Shown: positions 18,050 to 28,204, counted from the first letter of the stretch. The stretch is DNA of 64,000 bases from Pseudomonas sp. Z8(2022) (GCF_025837155.1 NZ_CP107549.1:1674001-1738000), one strand, 5' to 3'. Numbers and translations: made by a program. Notes: generated from the sequence alone by a model not told the origin.

Positions 18050-19360
18050 ATGCAGGTCAAACGTTTCTTCGCCGCCGATATGCGGACCGCCATGAAACTG
18101 GTGCGTGACGAACTGGGCGCTGACGCCTCGATCATCGGCAACCGCCGTGTCGCCGGTGGCGTCGAGCTGACTGCCGCCCTGGATTACCAGGCGCCGACGC
18201 CGGTCCGCCCGAACCCGGCGCTTGAGGCCGAACTGCGCAAGACTCAGGCGCGCATCGTCAGCGCCCAGGCAGAGCTGGCCACCCGCTCCGAACAGGACGC
18301 CGGCAAGGACCGTCAGCTGTTCGCCAATGAATCGCTGCTGGCGCCCGAGCTCCCGGTAACGCCAGTCAAGCCGCAGCGCCCGGTCGAGGTCGCAGCGTCG
18401 GCCGCGCCGGCGGTCGACCCGCGCGCGCTGGATGCCATGCGCTTCGAACTGCATGGTCTGCGCGAGCTGATCGAGGTGCAGCTGGGCTCCATCGCCTGGG
18501 GACAGTTGCAGAATCGCCGTCCGCAGCAGGCCAATCTGTGGCGCCGTCTGCAGCGCATGGGGCTATCCGCCGAGCTGTCGCAGGCATTGCTGGGCAAGGT
18601 CGCCGGTGTGGCCGAGCCACGTCAGGCCTGGCGCATGCTTCTGGCGCACCTGGCTCACGCGATCAAGACGCCCAAGGTCGAGCCTCTGGAAGAGGGTGGG
18701 GTAATTGCTCTGGTCGGTCCGGCCGGCATGGGCAAGACCACCACGCTGGCCAAGCTGGCCGCGCGCTATGTGCTTAAGTACGGGGCGCAACAGGTCGCTC
18801 TGGTGAGTATGGACAGCTTCCGTATTGGCGCACAGGAGCAACTCAAGACTTTGGGGCGTATCCTTGGTGTATCGGTGACGCAGATCGATCCGGGTCAGTC
18901 TCTGCTGCAGGCCCTGGCGCCGCTGGCCAAGAAGCGCGTGGTGCTGATCGATACTGCCGGGCTGCCGGGCAATGATCCGGCCCTGCGTCTGCAACTGGAA
19001 AGCCTCGCCTCGGCACGCATCAAGGCGAAAAATTATCTGGTTCTGGCTGCAACAAGTCAGAGTCAAGTGCTCAAGGCGGCCTACCATAGTTACAAGCGCT
19101 GCGGCCTCGCAGGCTGCATACTGACGAAACTGGATGAAGCCGCGAGCCTGGGCGAGGTTTTGGGTCTGGCTATAGGCCATCAACTGCCGGTAGCCTATGT
19201 GACGGACGGCCCGCGGATTCCTGACGATCTGCAGGTACCGCGCAGTCATCAGCTGGTCAGCCGTGCGGTAGGCCTGCAGGCTGCCGAGGAGCCGAGTGAG
19301 GATGCCATGGCGCAGATGTTCGCCGGCCTCTACCACAGCCCGGCGCAGCGAGCCGGTTGA
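18050..19360 (+). CDS. flhF: Polar flagellum GTPase FlhF
   Basis: FlhF is an SRP-type GTPase that marks the cell pole for flagellar assembly. The 436-residue protein has a variable N-terminal B domain with Pro/Ala-rich linkers, then the N and G domains. The P-loop GPAGMGKTTTLAKLA and the later DTAGLPGND and TKLDEAASLGEVL motifs are clear. It is 11 bases after flhA and shortly before fleN, the pair that sets flagellar place and number. Confidence 0.96.
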   Translation: MQVKRFFAADMRTAMKLVRDELGADASIIGNRRVAGGVELTAALDYQAPTPVRPNPALEAELRKTQARIVSAQAELATRSEQDAGKDRQLFANESLLAPELPVTPVKPQRPVEVAASAAPAVDPRALDAMRFELHGLRELIEVQLGSIAWGQLQNRRPQQANLWRRLQRMGLSAELSQALLGKVAGVAEPRQAWRMLLAHLAHAIKTPKVEPLEEGGVIALVGPAGMGKTTTLAKLAARYVLKYGAQQVALVSMDSFRIGAQEQLKTLGRILGVSVTQIDPGQSLLQALAPLAKKRVVLIDTAGLPGNDPALRLQLESLASARIKAKNYLVLAATSQSQVLKAAYHSYKRCGLAGCILTKLDEAASLGEVLGLAIGHQLPVAYVTDGPRIPDDLQVPRSHQLVSRAVGLQAAEEPSEDAMAQMFAGLYHSPAQRAG

Positions 19361-19451
19361 AGCGGCGAGAATGTTGCACCCTCTGGCGCATATGGCGCGG
19401 GAGTGAACGGCCTGATGGCCAAGTCGAAGTTAGACAAGGTGTAAAGAAAAC

Positions 19452-20282
19452 ATGGGTATGCATCCCGTACAGGTGATCGCGGTGACCGGCGGCAAGGGTG
19501 GCGTCGGCAAGACCAATGTGTCGGTGAATCTGTCCATGGCCCTGGCCGATCTCGGTCGTCGGGTGATGTTGATGGATGCCGACCTGGGGCTGGCCAATGT
19601 CGACGTGTTGCTGGGGTTGACGCCCAAGCGCACGCTGGCCGATGTCATTGCAGGTGAATGCGATCTGCGCGATGTCCTGCTGCAGGGACCGGGTGGCATT
19701 CGCATCGTGCCGGCCGCATCCGGCACGCAGAGCATGGTCAGCCTCACGCCGATGCAGCATGCCGGTCTGATTCAGGCTTTCAGCGATATCAGTGAAAACC
19801 TCGATGTGCTGGTGATCGATACCGCCGCCGGCATCGGCGATGCAGTGGTCAGTTTCGTGCGCGCCGCGCAGGAAATCCTTGTGGTGGTGTGCGATGAGCC
19901 CACTTCGATCACCGATGCCTATGCGTTGATCAAACTGCTCAATCGTGACCACGGCATCAGCCGCTTCCGCGTCCTGGCCAACATGGCCCACAGCCCGCAG
20001 GAAGGGCGCAATCTCTTTGCTAAGCTGACCAAAGTGACCGATCGCTTCCTCGATGTCGCCCTGCAGTACGTCGGTGCCGTGCCCTACGATGAGTGCGTGC
20101 GCAAGGCCGTGCAGAAGCAGCGCGCAGTCTATGAAGCCTTCCCGCGATCCAAATGCGCGCTGGCGTTCAAGGCGATAGCTCAGAAAGTTGACACCTGGCC
20201 GCTGCCGGCCAATCCCCGCGGCCATCTGGAGTTTTTCGTCGAGCGTCTGGTACAGCAACCGACTGCAGACTCGGCCGTATGA
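19452..20282 (+). CDS. fleN: Flagellar number regulator FleN (FlhG), MinD-like ATPase
   Basis: FleN is a ParA/MinD-type ATPase that restrains FleQ and keeps flagella single. The 276-residue product has the deviant Walker A KGGVGKTN near its N-terminus, the DADLGLANVDVLLG switch region and VIDTAAGIGD. A C-terminal stretch should form the membrane-targeting helix. The stop overlaps the fliA start by four bases. The 91-bp gap before it shows no convincing promoter. Confidence 0.95.
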   Translation: MGMHPVQVIAVTGGKGGVGKTNVSVNLSMALADLGRRVMLMDADLGLANVDVLLGLTPKRTLADVIAGECDLRDVLLQGPGGIRIVPAASGTQSMVSLTPMQHAGLIQAFSDISENLDVLVIDTAAGIGDAVVSFVRAAQEILVVVCDEPTSITDAYALIKLLNRDHGISRFRVLANMAHSPQEGRNLFAKLTKVTDRFLDVALQYVGAVPYDECVRKAVQKQRAVYEAFPRSKCALAFKAIAQKVDTWPLPANPRGHLEFFVERLVQQPTADSAV

Positions 20283-21025
20283 CAGCAGCCTCTGGACTTC
20301 GTATGTATAACAAGGCTCAGGCGCAGGACTCCCAGCATCAGCTGATCGAGCGTTACGCTCCGTTGGTCAAGCGCATCGCCTACCACCTGCTGGCGCGCCT
20401 GCCTGCCAGCGTGCAGGTCGATGATCTGATCCAGGCCGGCATGATCGGCCTGCTCGAAGCCTCGCGCAAATACGACGCCGGCAAGGGTGCCAGTTTCGAG
20501 ACATTCGCCGGTATTCGTATCCGTGGCTCCATGCTCGACGAGGTGCGCAAGGGGGATTGGGCGCCGCGTTCGGTGCACCGCAACAGCCGTATGGTGAGCG
20601 ACGCCATTCGTGCCGTCGAAGCAAGAACAGGACGCGACGCTAAAGATCACGAGGTTGCGGCCGAACTCCAATTGAGTCTGGAAGATTACTACGGCATTCT
20701 TGGCGACACTTTGGGCAGCCGCCTGTTCAGTTTCGACGACCTGTTACAGGACGGCGAGCATGGCGGGCTGCACGAAGACGCCACGCACACCCACCTCGAA
20801 CCTTCGCGGGACCTCGAAGACGAACGCTTCCAGGCGGCCTTGGCCGATGCCATCGCCGGCTTGCCGGAGCGCGAACGTCTGGTGCTGGCGCTGTATTACG
20901 ATGAAGAACTGAACTTGAAGGAAATCGGTGAAGTGCTGGGGGTTAGCGAGTCGCGCGTGAGCCAGTTGCACAGCCAGTGCGCGGCGCGTTTGCGCTCGCG
21001 GCTGAGTGAATGGCGCGCCAATTGA
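20279..21025 (+). CDS. fliA: Flagellar sigma factor FliA (sigma-28)
   Basis: FliA directs RNA polymerase to late flagellar and chemotaxis genes and is held by FlgM until the hook is finished. The 248-residue product shows region 2 (DDLIQAGMIGLLEASRKYD, then ETFAGIRIRGSMLDEVRKGD) and region 4 (ELNLKEIGEVLGVSESRVSQ). The start overlaps fleN by four bases; a second possible start lies 8 codons downstream. Confidence 0.96.
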   Translation: MTAASGLRMYNKAQAQDSQHQLIERYAPLVKRIAYHLLARLPASVQVDDLIQAGMIGLLEASRKYDAGKGASFETFAGIRIRGSMLDEVRKGDWAPRSVHRNSRMVSDAIRAVEARTGRDAKDHEVAAELQLSLEDYYGILGDTLGSRLFSFDDLLQDGEHGGLHEDATHTHLEPSRDLEDERFQAALADAIAGLPERERLVLALYYDEELNLKEIGEVLGVSESRVSQLHSQCAARLRSRLSEWRAN

Positions 21026-21123
21026 AGCGGCGTACTCGCAGGCAGAAACGGTTTCACGATTAAAGGACGTAGTTGCAAGCGCAATACGTTTGGGACTGTA
21101 CGGAGGTCGACTTGGACAAGAAC

Positions 21124-21498
21124 ATGAAAATCCTCATCGTTGACGATTTCTCGACGATGCGACGGATCATCAAGAACCTCTTGCGGGACTTGGGTTTCAC
21201 CAACACCGCGGAAGCCGACGACGGCACCTCGGCTTTGCCGATGCTGCAAAGCGGCAGCTTCGACTTTCTGGTGACCGACTGGAACATGCCCGGCATGACC
21301 GGTATCGACCTGCTGCGTGCCGTGCGTGCCGATGAGCGCCTCAAGCACCTGCCGGTGCTGATGGTGACCGCCGAAGCCAAGCGCGATCAGATCATTGAGG
21401 CGGCCCAGGCCGGCGTGAATGGCTACGTGGTCAAACCCTTCACCGCTCAGGTGCTGAAGGAAAAGATCGAGAAGATCTTCGAGCGGGTTAACGGCTGA
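21124..21498 (+). CDS. cheY: Chemotaxis response regulator CheY
   Basis: CheY is a single-domain receiver that carries the signal from CheA to the FliM switch. The 124-residue product has D7/D8, phospho-acceptor Asp52 in [12 protein letters not shown], and the conserved T and K positions ([17 protein letters not shown]). ATG 21124 is chosen because homology starts at [10 protein letters not shown]; the upstream in-frame extension is unconserved. It opens the cheYZAB block about 100 bases after fliA. Confidence 0.97.
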   Translation: MKILIVDDFSTMRRIIKNLLRDLGFTNTAEADDGTSALPMLQSGSFDFLVTDWNMPGMTGIDLLRAVRADERLKHLPVLMVTAEAKRDQIIEAAQAGVNGYVVKPFTAQVLKEKIEKIFERVNG

Positions 21499-21517
21499 TG
21501 CCGGCCGCGAGGGTGCT

Positions 21518-22306
21518 ATGGAACACGATGACTCTACGATGGGTGACCTTGAGTCGACCCTGAAAAGCAACGCCCGCGATCTGGTCGACAGTCTCGAACA
21601 AGGTAACTTCGGCGCCGCGGTGCAACTGATCAACGAGCTCAACAAGGTCCGCGACCGCGGGCTGTATCACGAAGTCGGCAAGCTGACCCGTGAGTTGCAC
21701 AACGCCATCGTCAACTTTCAGCTTGACGCGCGCATGCCCCATGCTCAGGAACTTTCGCAGATCGCCGACGCGACCGAGCGCCTGAACTATGTCGTGACCA
21801 TGACCGAGAGGGCCGCCAATCGCACCATGGATCTGGTCGAGCAGAGCGCGCCGCTGGTCAACGACATGAGCGACGAGGCGCAGAGTCTGAGCGTCGAGTG
21901 GGGTCGTTTCATGCGCCGCGAAATTGACGCCGATGGCTTCCGTGAGCTTGCCAAGCGAGTCGAGCTGTTCCTGGCCCGTAGCGAACGGGATGGCGCCAAG
22001 CTCTCAGGTTATCTAAACGACATTCTGCTGGCACAGGACTACCAGGACCTCACCGGTCAGGTGATCAAGCGAGTCACCCAGTTGGTGACCGAAGTGGAAA
22101 GCAACCTGCTCAAGCTGATGTTGATGGCGAGTCAGGTCGATCGTTTTGCCGGTATTCAGCACGACCACGAAGTGTTGCGCAAAGAGCAGGAAAAATTAAA
22201 AGAGCCGTCGCGGGGTGAAGGTCCGCAGATTCATGCCGATAAGCGTGATGACGTCGCCTCCAGTCAGGACGATGTCGACGACCTGCTGTCCAGTCTAGGG
22301 TTCTAA
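21518..22306 (+). CDS. cheZ: CheY-P phosphatase CheZ
   Basis: CheZ removes phosphate from CheY. The 262-residue, mostly helical protein carries the active-site segment AQDYQDLTGQVIKR with the catalytic Gln. It ends in the CheY-binding tail DDVDDLLSSLGF after an acidic linker. It lies between cheY and cheA, the usual order in gammaproteobacteria with polar flagella. Confidence 0.96.
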   Translation: MEHDDSTMGDLESTLKSNARDLVDSLEQGNFGAAVQLINELNKVRDRGLYHEVGKLTRELHNAIVNFQLDARMPHAQELSQIADATERLNYVVTMTERAANRTMDLVEQSAPLVNDMSDEAQSLSVEWGRFMRREIDADGFRELAKRVELFLARSERDGAKLSGYLNDILLAQDYQDLTGQVIKRVTQLVTEVESNLLKLMLMASQVDRFAGIQHDHEVLRKEQEKLKEPSRGEGPQIHADKRDDVASSQDDVDDLLSSLGF

Positions 22307-22318
22307 GGAGCACACAAT

Positions 22319-24538
22319 ATGAGCTTCGGCGCCGATGAAGAGATTCTCCAGGATTTCCTGGTAGAGGCCGGCGAGATTCTCGAACAGTTGTCCGAACAGT
22401 TGGTCGAGCTGGAAAGCCGACCGGACGACATGAACCTGCTCAACGCCATCTTTCGCGGTTTCCATACCGTCAAGGGTGGTGCAGGCTTCCTCCAGCTCAA
22501 CGAGCTGGTGGAGTGCTGCCATATCGCCGAAAACGTCTTCGACATCCTGCGCAAGGGTGAGCGTCGCGTCGATTCGGAACTGATGGATGTGGTGCTCGAG
22601 GCTCTTGATGCTGTGAACGGGATGTTCGGCGAGGTGCGTGAGCGCCGCGAGCCGACCCCTGCCTCGCCCGAACTGCTGGCCGCGCTGTCTCGCCTGGCCG
22701 AACCGGGTGGCAGCGAAGCGCCTGCCGCACCCGTGCAGCAGACCGCACCGGAGCCCGAGCCGGAACCTGTGGCCGCTGCTGCACCTGTTTCCTCTGGCGA
22801 CATCACCGACAGCGAATTCGAACAACTGCTCGACGCGCTGGGTGAGGCGCCGTCTGCCGAAGCGAGCGCGCAAGGCAACACCGCTAGCGACGAAATTACC
22901 GACGACGAGTTCGAGTCGCTGCTCGATCAGCTGCATGGCAAGGGGCAGTTCACCGGCACGGTCGAGGCGCCTGTGGCTGCCGCTTCGGCTTCGCCTGCGG
23001 CGGCTGCACCAGCCAGCGATGAAATCACCGACGATGAGTTCGAAGCCCTGCTCGATCAGCTGCATGGCAAGGGCCAGTTCTCGGGCGCGGCCGAAGCCGC
23101 TGCACCAGCCGCCCCGGCGGCAACGCCGGCAGCGGCCAGCGATGAAATCACCGACGACGAGTTCGAGTCGCTGCTCGATCAGCTGCACGGCAAGGGCAAG
23201 TTCGTGCCGCCTAGCGAGCCGGCGCCGGCAGCCGCGGTAGATCCTGTTGTCACGCCCAAGGCCGCTGCGCCGGCTGCCAAGCCTGCTGCGGCCAAGACCA
23301 AGGCCGAGCCAGCTGCTTCCCGTCCTGCCGCTCCGGCCCCGGCTGCCGACAAGGCACCTGCGGCAAGTGAGGCAGAAACCACCGTACGGGTCGATACAGC
23401 ACGCCTCGACGAGATCATGAACATGGTCGGCGAGCTGGTGCTGGTGCGTAACCGCCTGGTTCGCCTGGGCCTCAACAGCGGCGACGAGGCCATGGCCAAG
23501 GCCGTGTCGAACCTCGACGTGGTGACGGCCGACCTGCAGACCTCGGTGATGAAGACGCGCATGCAGCCGATCAAGAAGGTCTTCGGCCGCTTCCCACGTC
23601 TGGTGCGCGACCTGGCGCGCAACCTGAAGAAGGAAATCAACCTCGAGCTGGTGGGTGAGGAAACCGACCTCGACAAGAACCTGGTCGAGGCGCTGGCCGA
23701 TCCGCTGGTGCACCTGGTGCGCAACGCCGTCGACCATGGCGTGGAAACCCCGGAAGAGCGCGAGAAGGCCGGCAAGGCCCGTGCCGGTCGTGTGGTGCTG
23801 TCGGCCGAGCAGGAAGGCGACCACATCCTGCTGACCATCAGCGACGACGGCAAGGGCATGGACGCCGATGTGCTGCGTGCCAAGGCCGTGGAGAAAGGCC
23901 TGCTGGACAAGGATGCGGCTGACCGCCTCAACGAGTTCGAGTGCTACAACCTGATCTTTGCCCCGGGCTTCTCGACCAAGACCGAGATTTCCGACGTGTC
24001 TGGCCGTGGCGTCGGCATGGACGTAGTCAAGACCAAGATTTCCCAGCTCAACGGCACGGTCAACGTGTTCTCGCAGAAGGGCCAGGGTTCGAAGATCGTC
24101 ATCAAGGTGCCGCTGACTCTGGCGATCATGCCGACGCTGATGGTGATGCTGGAGAATCAGGCCTTCGCCTTCCCGCTGGTCAACGTCAACGAGATCTTTC
24201 ACCTCGACCTGTCGCGTACCAACGTCGTCGATGGTCAGGAAGTAGTGATCGTGCGCGACAAGGCGTTGCCGCTGTTCTACCTCAAGCGCTGGCTGGTGCC
24301 GCAGGCATTCCAGGAGGGGCAGGGTGAAGGCCATGTGGTGATCCTCACCGTTGGCAGCCAACGCATCGGCTTTGTCGTCGATCAATTGGTCGGGCAGGAA
24401 GAAGTGGTAATCAAGCCGCTGGGCAAGATGCTGCAAGGCACGCCCGGGATGTCTGGTGCCACGATCACTGGCGACGGACGCATCGCATTGATTCTCGACG
24501 TACCGAGCATGCTCAAGCGCTACGCTCGACGGTTCTGA
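22319..24538 (+). CDS. cheA: Chemotaxis histidine kinase CheA
   Basis: CheA is the central kinase of the chemosensory array. The 739-residue product has an N-terminal Hpt domain with phospho-His49 (FHTVKGGAGF) and a long Ala/Pro-rich linker. Dimerisation, HATPase (VRNAVDHGVETPEER, DDGKGMD, GRGVGMDVV) and CheW-like domains follow. The linker holds three near-identical 22-residue repeats starting at residues 190, 233 and 274 (core DEITDDEFESLLDQLHGKG), plus a diverged copy near residue 160. Such acidic helices likely serve as docking sites. Confidence 0.97.
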   Translation: MSFGADEEILQDFLVEAGEILEQLSEQLVELESRPDDMNLLNAIFRGFHTVKGGAGFLQLNELVECCHIAENVFDILRKGERRVDSELMDVVLEALDAVNGMFGEVRERREPTPASPELLAALSRLAEPGGSEAPAAPVQQTAPEPEPEPVAAAAPVSSGDITDSEFEQLLDALGEAPSAEASAQGNTASDEITDDEFESLLDQLHGKGQFTGTVEAPVAAASASPAAAAPASDEITDDEFEALLDQLHGKGQFSGAAEAAAPAAPAATPAAASDEITDDEFESLLDQLHGKGKFVPPSEPAPAAAVDPVVTPKAAAPAAKPAAAKTKAEPAASRPAAPAPAADKAPAASEAETTVRVDTARLDEIMNMVGELVLVRNRLVRLGLNSGDEAMAKAVSNLDVVTADLQTSVMKTRMQPIKKVFGRFPRLVRDLARNLKKEINLELVGEETDLDKNLVEALADPLVHLVRNAVDHGVETPEEREKAGKARAGRVVLSAEQEGDHILLTISDDGKGMDADVLRAKAVEKGLLDKDAADRLNEFECYNLIFAPGFSTKTEISDVSGRGVGMDVVKTKISQLNGTVNVFSQKGQGSKIVIKVPLTLAIMPTLMVMLENQAFAFPLVNVNEIFHLDLSRTNVVDGQEVVIVRDKALPLFYLKRWLVPQAFQEGQGEGHVVILTVGSQRIGFVVDQLVGQEEVVIKPLGKMLQGTPGMSGATITGDGRIALILDVPSMLKRYARRF

Positions 24539-24583
24539 TGTTTCGCGGCGAGGGCCATGGTGTCGCGCCGTCTAGGAGTGTGT

Positions 24584-25720
24584 ATGGCTGTTAAGGTTCT
24601 GGTGGTGGACGACTCCGGTTTCTTCCGCCGGCGCGTTTCAGAAATCCTGTCTGCTGACCCCAGCATTCAGGTCGTAGGCACGGCCACCAACGGGCGGGAA
24701 GCCATCGATCAGGCGTTGGCGCTCAAGCCCGACGTGATCACCATGGATTACGAGATGCCGATGATGGACGGCATCACTGCGGTCCGAAACATCATGCAGC
24801 GTTGCCCGACGCCGGTACTGATGTTCTCCTCGCTGACCCATGAAGGCGCCCGTGTGACTCTCGACGCACTGGACGCCGGCGCCGTGGATTTCCTGCCGAA
24901 GAACTTCGAGGACATCTCGCGCAACCCCGAGAAGGTCAAGCAGATGCTGTGCGAGAAGGTGCACAGCATCGCGCGCAGCAACCGCCGTTTCAGCTCGGCT
25001 GCAGTGGCTCCGGCGCCGACTGCGGCGAATCCGAGCACGGCGCCGAGTAGTCGTCCGGCCGTTTCGACACGACCTGCTGCGCCGGCTCCTGCTGCGCCTG
25101 CACGTTCCGCGTCAGCGCCTGGCGGCGGAGCAGCGATATCGCCTGCGCCCAGGCGCAAGGCCTACAAGCTGGTGGCGATCGGCACCTCCACCGGTGGGCC
25201 GGTAGCGCTGCAGCGTGTGTTGACTCAATTGCCAGCCAATTTCCCGGCACCCCTGGTGCTGATCCAGCACATGCCGGCCGCTTTCACCAAGGCCTTCGCC
25301 GAACGTCTGGACAAGCTGTGTCGTATTCAGGTCAAGGAAGCCGAGGATGGCGATATCCTGCGTCCCGGTCTGGCGCTGCTGGCGCCTGGCGGCAAGCAGA
25401 TGATGGTCGACTCGCGCGGTGTGGTGAAGATCCTGCCGGGTGACGAGCGCCTCAACTACAAGCCCTGTGTTGATATCACCTTCGGTTCCGCGGCCAAATC
25501 CTATGGCGACAGGGTCCTTGCCGTGGTGCTGACCGGCATGGGCGCCGACGGTCGCGAGGGCGCGCGGATGCTCAAGCAGGTCGGCAGTCAGGTCTGGGCA
25601 CAGGACGAGGCCAGTTGTGTCATCTACGGCATGCCCATGGCGGTGGTCAAAGCCAACCTGGCCGATGCGGTCTATGGCCTCGATGACATCGGTCGACACC
25701 TGACCGAGGCCTGCCAGTGA
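24584..25720 (+). CDS. cheB: Chemoreceptor glutamate methylesterase CheB
   Basis: CheB demethylates and deamidates receptors for adaptation. From ATG 24584 it is 378 residues: a receiver with Asp55 ([13 protein letters not shown]), an Ala/Pro linker at about 145-185, and the esterase domain. The catalytic triad regions are Ser in GTSTGGP, His in LIQHMP and Asp in [12 protein letters not shown]. The start is chosen because it follows TAGGAG and begins [12 protein letters not shown]; an upstream in-frame ATG at 24557 lacks homology. Confidence 0.96.
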   Translation: MAVKVLVVDDSGFFRRRVSEILSADPSIQVVGTATNGREAIDQALALKPDVITMDYEMPMMDGITAVRNIMQRCPTPVLMFSSLTHEGARVTLDALDAGAVDFLPKNFEDISRNPEKVKQMLCEKVHSIARSNRRFSSAAVAPAPTAANPSTAPSSRPAVSTRPAAPAPAAPARSASAPGGGAAISPAPRRKAYKLVAIGTSTGGPVALQRVLTQLPANFPAPLVLIQHMPAAFTKAFAERLDKLCRIQVKEAEDGDILRPGLALLAPGGKQMMVDSRGVVKILPGDERLNYKPCVDITFGSAAKSYGDRVLAVVLTGMGADGREGARMLKQVGSQVWAQDEASCVIYGMPMAVVKANLADAVYGLDDIGRHLTEACQ

Positions 25721-25745
25721 CGAAGATCAACTCGGGAACATGCGC

Positions 25746-26486
25746 ATGGATGTACTGAGCCTCATTGGCGTCATCCTGGCGTTCGTTGCCATTCTGGGCG
25801 GCAACTATCTGGAAGGCGGCAACGCCGGGGCGTTGCTCAACGGCCCGGCGGCGTTGATCGTCATTGGTGGTACGCTGGGGGCCGCCTTCCTGCAGACGCC
25901 CATGCCGGTGTTCAAGCGTGCCGTGGGCACCCTGCGCTGGATCTTCTTTCCGCCGCGTATCGATCTGATCGGTGGCATCAATCGGGTGGTCGGCTGGAGC
26001 ATGGTGGCGCGCAAGGAAGGTCTGCTGGGACTTGAGGCCGTGGCCGATGCCGAGCCGGATCCTTATGCGCGCAAAGGCCTGCAATTGCTGGTCGATGGTG
26101 CCGAGCCCGAATCCATTCGCAGCATTCTGGAAGTCGATCTCTATACCCAGGAAGCGCGCGACATCCAGGCTGCCAAGGTATTCGAGAGCATGGGTGGCTA
26201 TGCGCCGACCATCGGCATCATCGGTGCGGTGATGGGCCTCATTCATGTGATGGGCAACCTGGCCGATCCGAGCATGCTCGGCAGCGGCATTGCCGTGGCG
26301 TTCGTGGCTACCATCTACGGCGTCGGTTTTGCCAACCTGTTGCTGTTGCCGGCGGGCAACAAGCTCAAGTCCATCGCGCTGCGCCAGTCGCGCTACCGCG
26401 AGATGCTCCTCGAGGGCATCCTGTCCATCGCCGAAGGGGAGAACCCGCGCTCCATCGAACTGAAGCTGCAAGGCTTCATGGACTGA
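25746..26486 (+). CDS. motC: Flagellar stator protein MotC (MotA family)
   Basis: MotC is the four-span channel subunit of the second Pseudomonas stator, MotCD, which supports swarming and swimming under load. The 246-residue product shows the MotA/TolQ layout with MGGYAPTIGIIGAVMGLIHVM and a cytoplasmic loop bearing the charged residues that touch FliG. Two ATGs compete (25740 and 25746); GGGA at 25735 is well spaced only for 25746. Confidence 0.94.
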   Translation: MDVLSLIGVILAFVAILGGNYLEGGNAGALLNGPAALIVIGGTLGAAFLQTPMPVFKRAVGTLRWIFFPPRIDLIGGINRVVGWSMVARKEGLLGLEAVADAEPDPYARKGLQLLVDGAEPESIRSILEVDLYTQEARDIQAAKVFESMGGYAPTIGIIGAVMGLIHVMGNLADPSMLGSGIAVAFVATIYGVGFANLLLLPAGNKLKSIALRQSRYREMLLEGILSIAEGENPRSIELKLQGFMD

Positions 26487-26498
26487 TGGAGGCATGGC

Positions 26499-27308
26499 AT
26501 GGCGCGCAGGCGGCAACATGAAGAGCACGAGAATCACGAGCGCTGGCTGGTGTCCTATGCGGACTTCATCACCTTACTCTTCGCCTTCTTCGTGGTGATG
26601 TACTCGATCTCTTCGATCAACGAAGGCAAGTACAAGATCCTTTCGGAGTCGCTGACCGGCGTGTTCAATCAGCCGGATCGCTCGATCAAGCCGATTCCGG
26701 TTGGTGAGGAACGGCCGCGTACCAGCGAGCCCGACAGCACGGCGATGGACGACCCGAGTTCCGACTCGACCCTGCAGAGCATCGCCTCCAGCGTGCGTGA
26801 AGCCTTCGGCGATCTGATCCAGAGCGATCAGCTGAGCGTACGCGGCAACGAAATGTGGGTGGAGCTCGAGCTCAGCTCCAGTCTGCTGTTTCCCAGCGGC
26901 GACGCGATTCCGAACAACCAGGCATTCGAGATCATCGAGAAGGTCGCCAAGATTCTGGCGCCCTACGAGAACCCGATCAGGGTCGAAGGGTTTACCGATA
27001 ACCTGCCGATCCAGACTGCCCAGTACCCGACCAACTGGGAACTGTCTTCAGCACGTGCGTCGAGCATCGTGCGTATGCTGGCCATGGATGGCGTAGACCC
27101 TTCGCGTCTGGCCGCTGTCGGCTACGGTGAATTCCAGCCGGTGGCCGACAATGCCACGGCCGAGGGCAGGGGACGAAACCGTCGGGTTGTGCTGGTGATT
27201 TCGCGCAACCTCGACACGCGACGTGGCGCCGACAGTGCCGCTACCCGGCAGCCCGAGGCTGGCACGCAACCTGCACCGGCGTCTGCGTCAGGGGTTCCGC
27301 AGTCGTGA
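26499..27308 (+). CDS. motD: Flagellar stator protein MotD (MotB family)
   Basis: MotD is the ion-coupling, peptidoglycan-binding partner of MotC. The 269-residue protein has a short cytoplasmic tail and a single membrane helix containing the essential aspartate (WLVSYADFITLLFAFFVVMYS). A Ser/Asp-rich plug region follows, then an OmpA-like domain with VEGFTDNLPI and NWELSSARASSIVRML. It follows motC by 12 bases. Confidence 0.95.
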   Translation: MARRRQHEEHENHERWLVSYADFITLLFAFFVVMYSISSINEGKYKILSESLTGVFNQPDRSIKPIPVGEERPRTSEPDSTAMDDPSSDSTLQSIASSVREAFGDLIQSDQLSVRGNEMWVELELSSSLLFPSGDAIPNNQAFEIIEKVAKILAPYENPIRVEGFTDNLPIQTAQYPTNWELSSARASSIVRMLAMDGVDPSRLAAVGYGEFQPVADNATAEGRGRNRRVVLVISRNLDTRRGADSAATRQPEAGTQPAPASASGVPQS

Positions 27309-27390
27309 GCCGTCAAATCCCAGTCGCATGCTGTGTGCTTGCGACAGCCATTCTCGGCCTGAGCACCTCTTGCCGGGAGGATGAGAGAAG

Positions 27391-28179
27391 ATGAAAGTCT
27401 GGGCAGTAGCCAATCAGAAGGGTGGGGTCGGCAAGACCACCACCTCCATCGCACTGGCGGGCCTGTTGGCCGATGCCGGCAAACGTGTGGTCGTTGTCGA
27501 TCTCGACCCGCATGGGTCGATGACCAGCTACTTCGGCCATGATCCCGATACGCTGGAGCACAGCTGCTTCGATCTGTTCCTGCATCAGGGCAACGTGCCG
27601 CAAGGCTTGCCCAGGCAGCTGCTGCACGGCACCAGCCACGAGAATATTTCGCTGCTGCCATCGAGCACCGCACTGGCCACGCTCGAGCGCCAGTCGCCGG
27701 GGCAGAGTGGCCTGGGGCTGGTGGTCGCCAAGAGCCTGGCGCAGCTGTGGGAGGATTTCGACCATGCCATCATCGACAGCCCGCCGCTGCTCGGCGTACT
27801 GATGGTCAACGCTCTGGCAGCCAGCCAGCAGCTGGTTATTCCGGTGCAGACCGAGTTCCTCGCGGTCAAGGGGCTGGAACGCATGATCACCACGCTGGCG
27901 ATGATCAACCGCTCGCGCAAGCTGGCGCTGCCCTACACCATCGTGCCGACCTTGTTCGACCGCCGAACCCAGGCCTCCATGAGTACGCTGCGTGTACTGC
28001 GCAACACCTATCCCGAGCACTTGTGGCCGGCTTACATTCCGGTCGATACGCGCTTGCGTGATGCCAGCCGGGCAGGGCGCACACCTTCGCAATTCGATGC
28101 CAACAGCCGCGGCGTCATCGCATATCGGGCGTTGCTCAAGCATCTGCTCAGCAATCAGCCGGCGGCGCAGGTGGCTTGA
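27391..28179 (+). CDS. parC: Chemotaxis array positioning ATPase ParC
   Basis: ParC is a ParA-like ATPase that places chemosensory arrays at the cell pole and helps segregate them. The 262-residue product has the Walker A KGGVGKTTTSIALAG near the start, VVDLDPHGS, and DSPPLLGVLMVNAL. It is followed by parP, its known partner in Vibrio and Pseudomonas, and by cheW. It is not a chromosome- or plasmid-partition gene: no parB or parS-like context is present. Confidence 0.9.
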   Translation: MKVWAVANQKGGVGKTTTSIALAGLLADAGKRVVVVDLDPHGSMTSYFGHDPDTLEHSCFDLFLHQGNVPQGLPRQLLHGTSHENISLLPSSTALATLERQSPGQSGLGLVVAKSLAQLWEDFDHAIIDSPPLLGVLMVNALAASQQLVIPVQTEFLAVKGLERMITTLAMINRSRKLALPYTIVPTLFDRRTQASMSTLRVLRNTYPEHLWPAYIPVDTRLRDASRAGRTPSQFDANSRGVIAYRALLKHLLSNQPAAQVA

Positions 28180-28204
28180 AATGAGCGTCTGTGTTGAACT
28201 GCCC

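Noticed and set aside
22295..24436. 713-codon open frame antisense to cheA
   Set aside because: Low-complexity, His/Arg/Gln-rich translation with no domain; it mirrors the cheA codon pattern.
27391..28179. Chromosome or plasmid partition ParA
   Set aside because: No parB gene or parS-like sites are near; parP and cheW follow directly, so it is the chemotaxis ParC.
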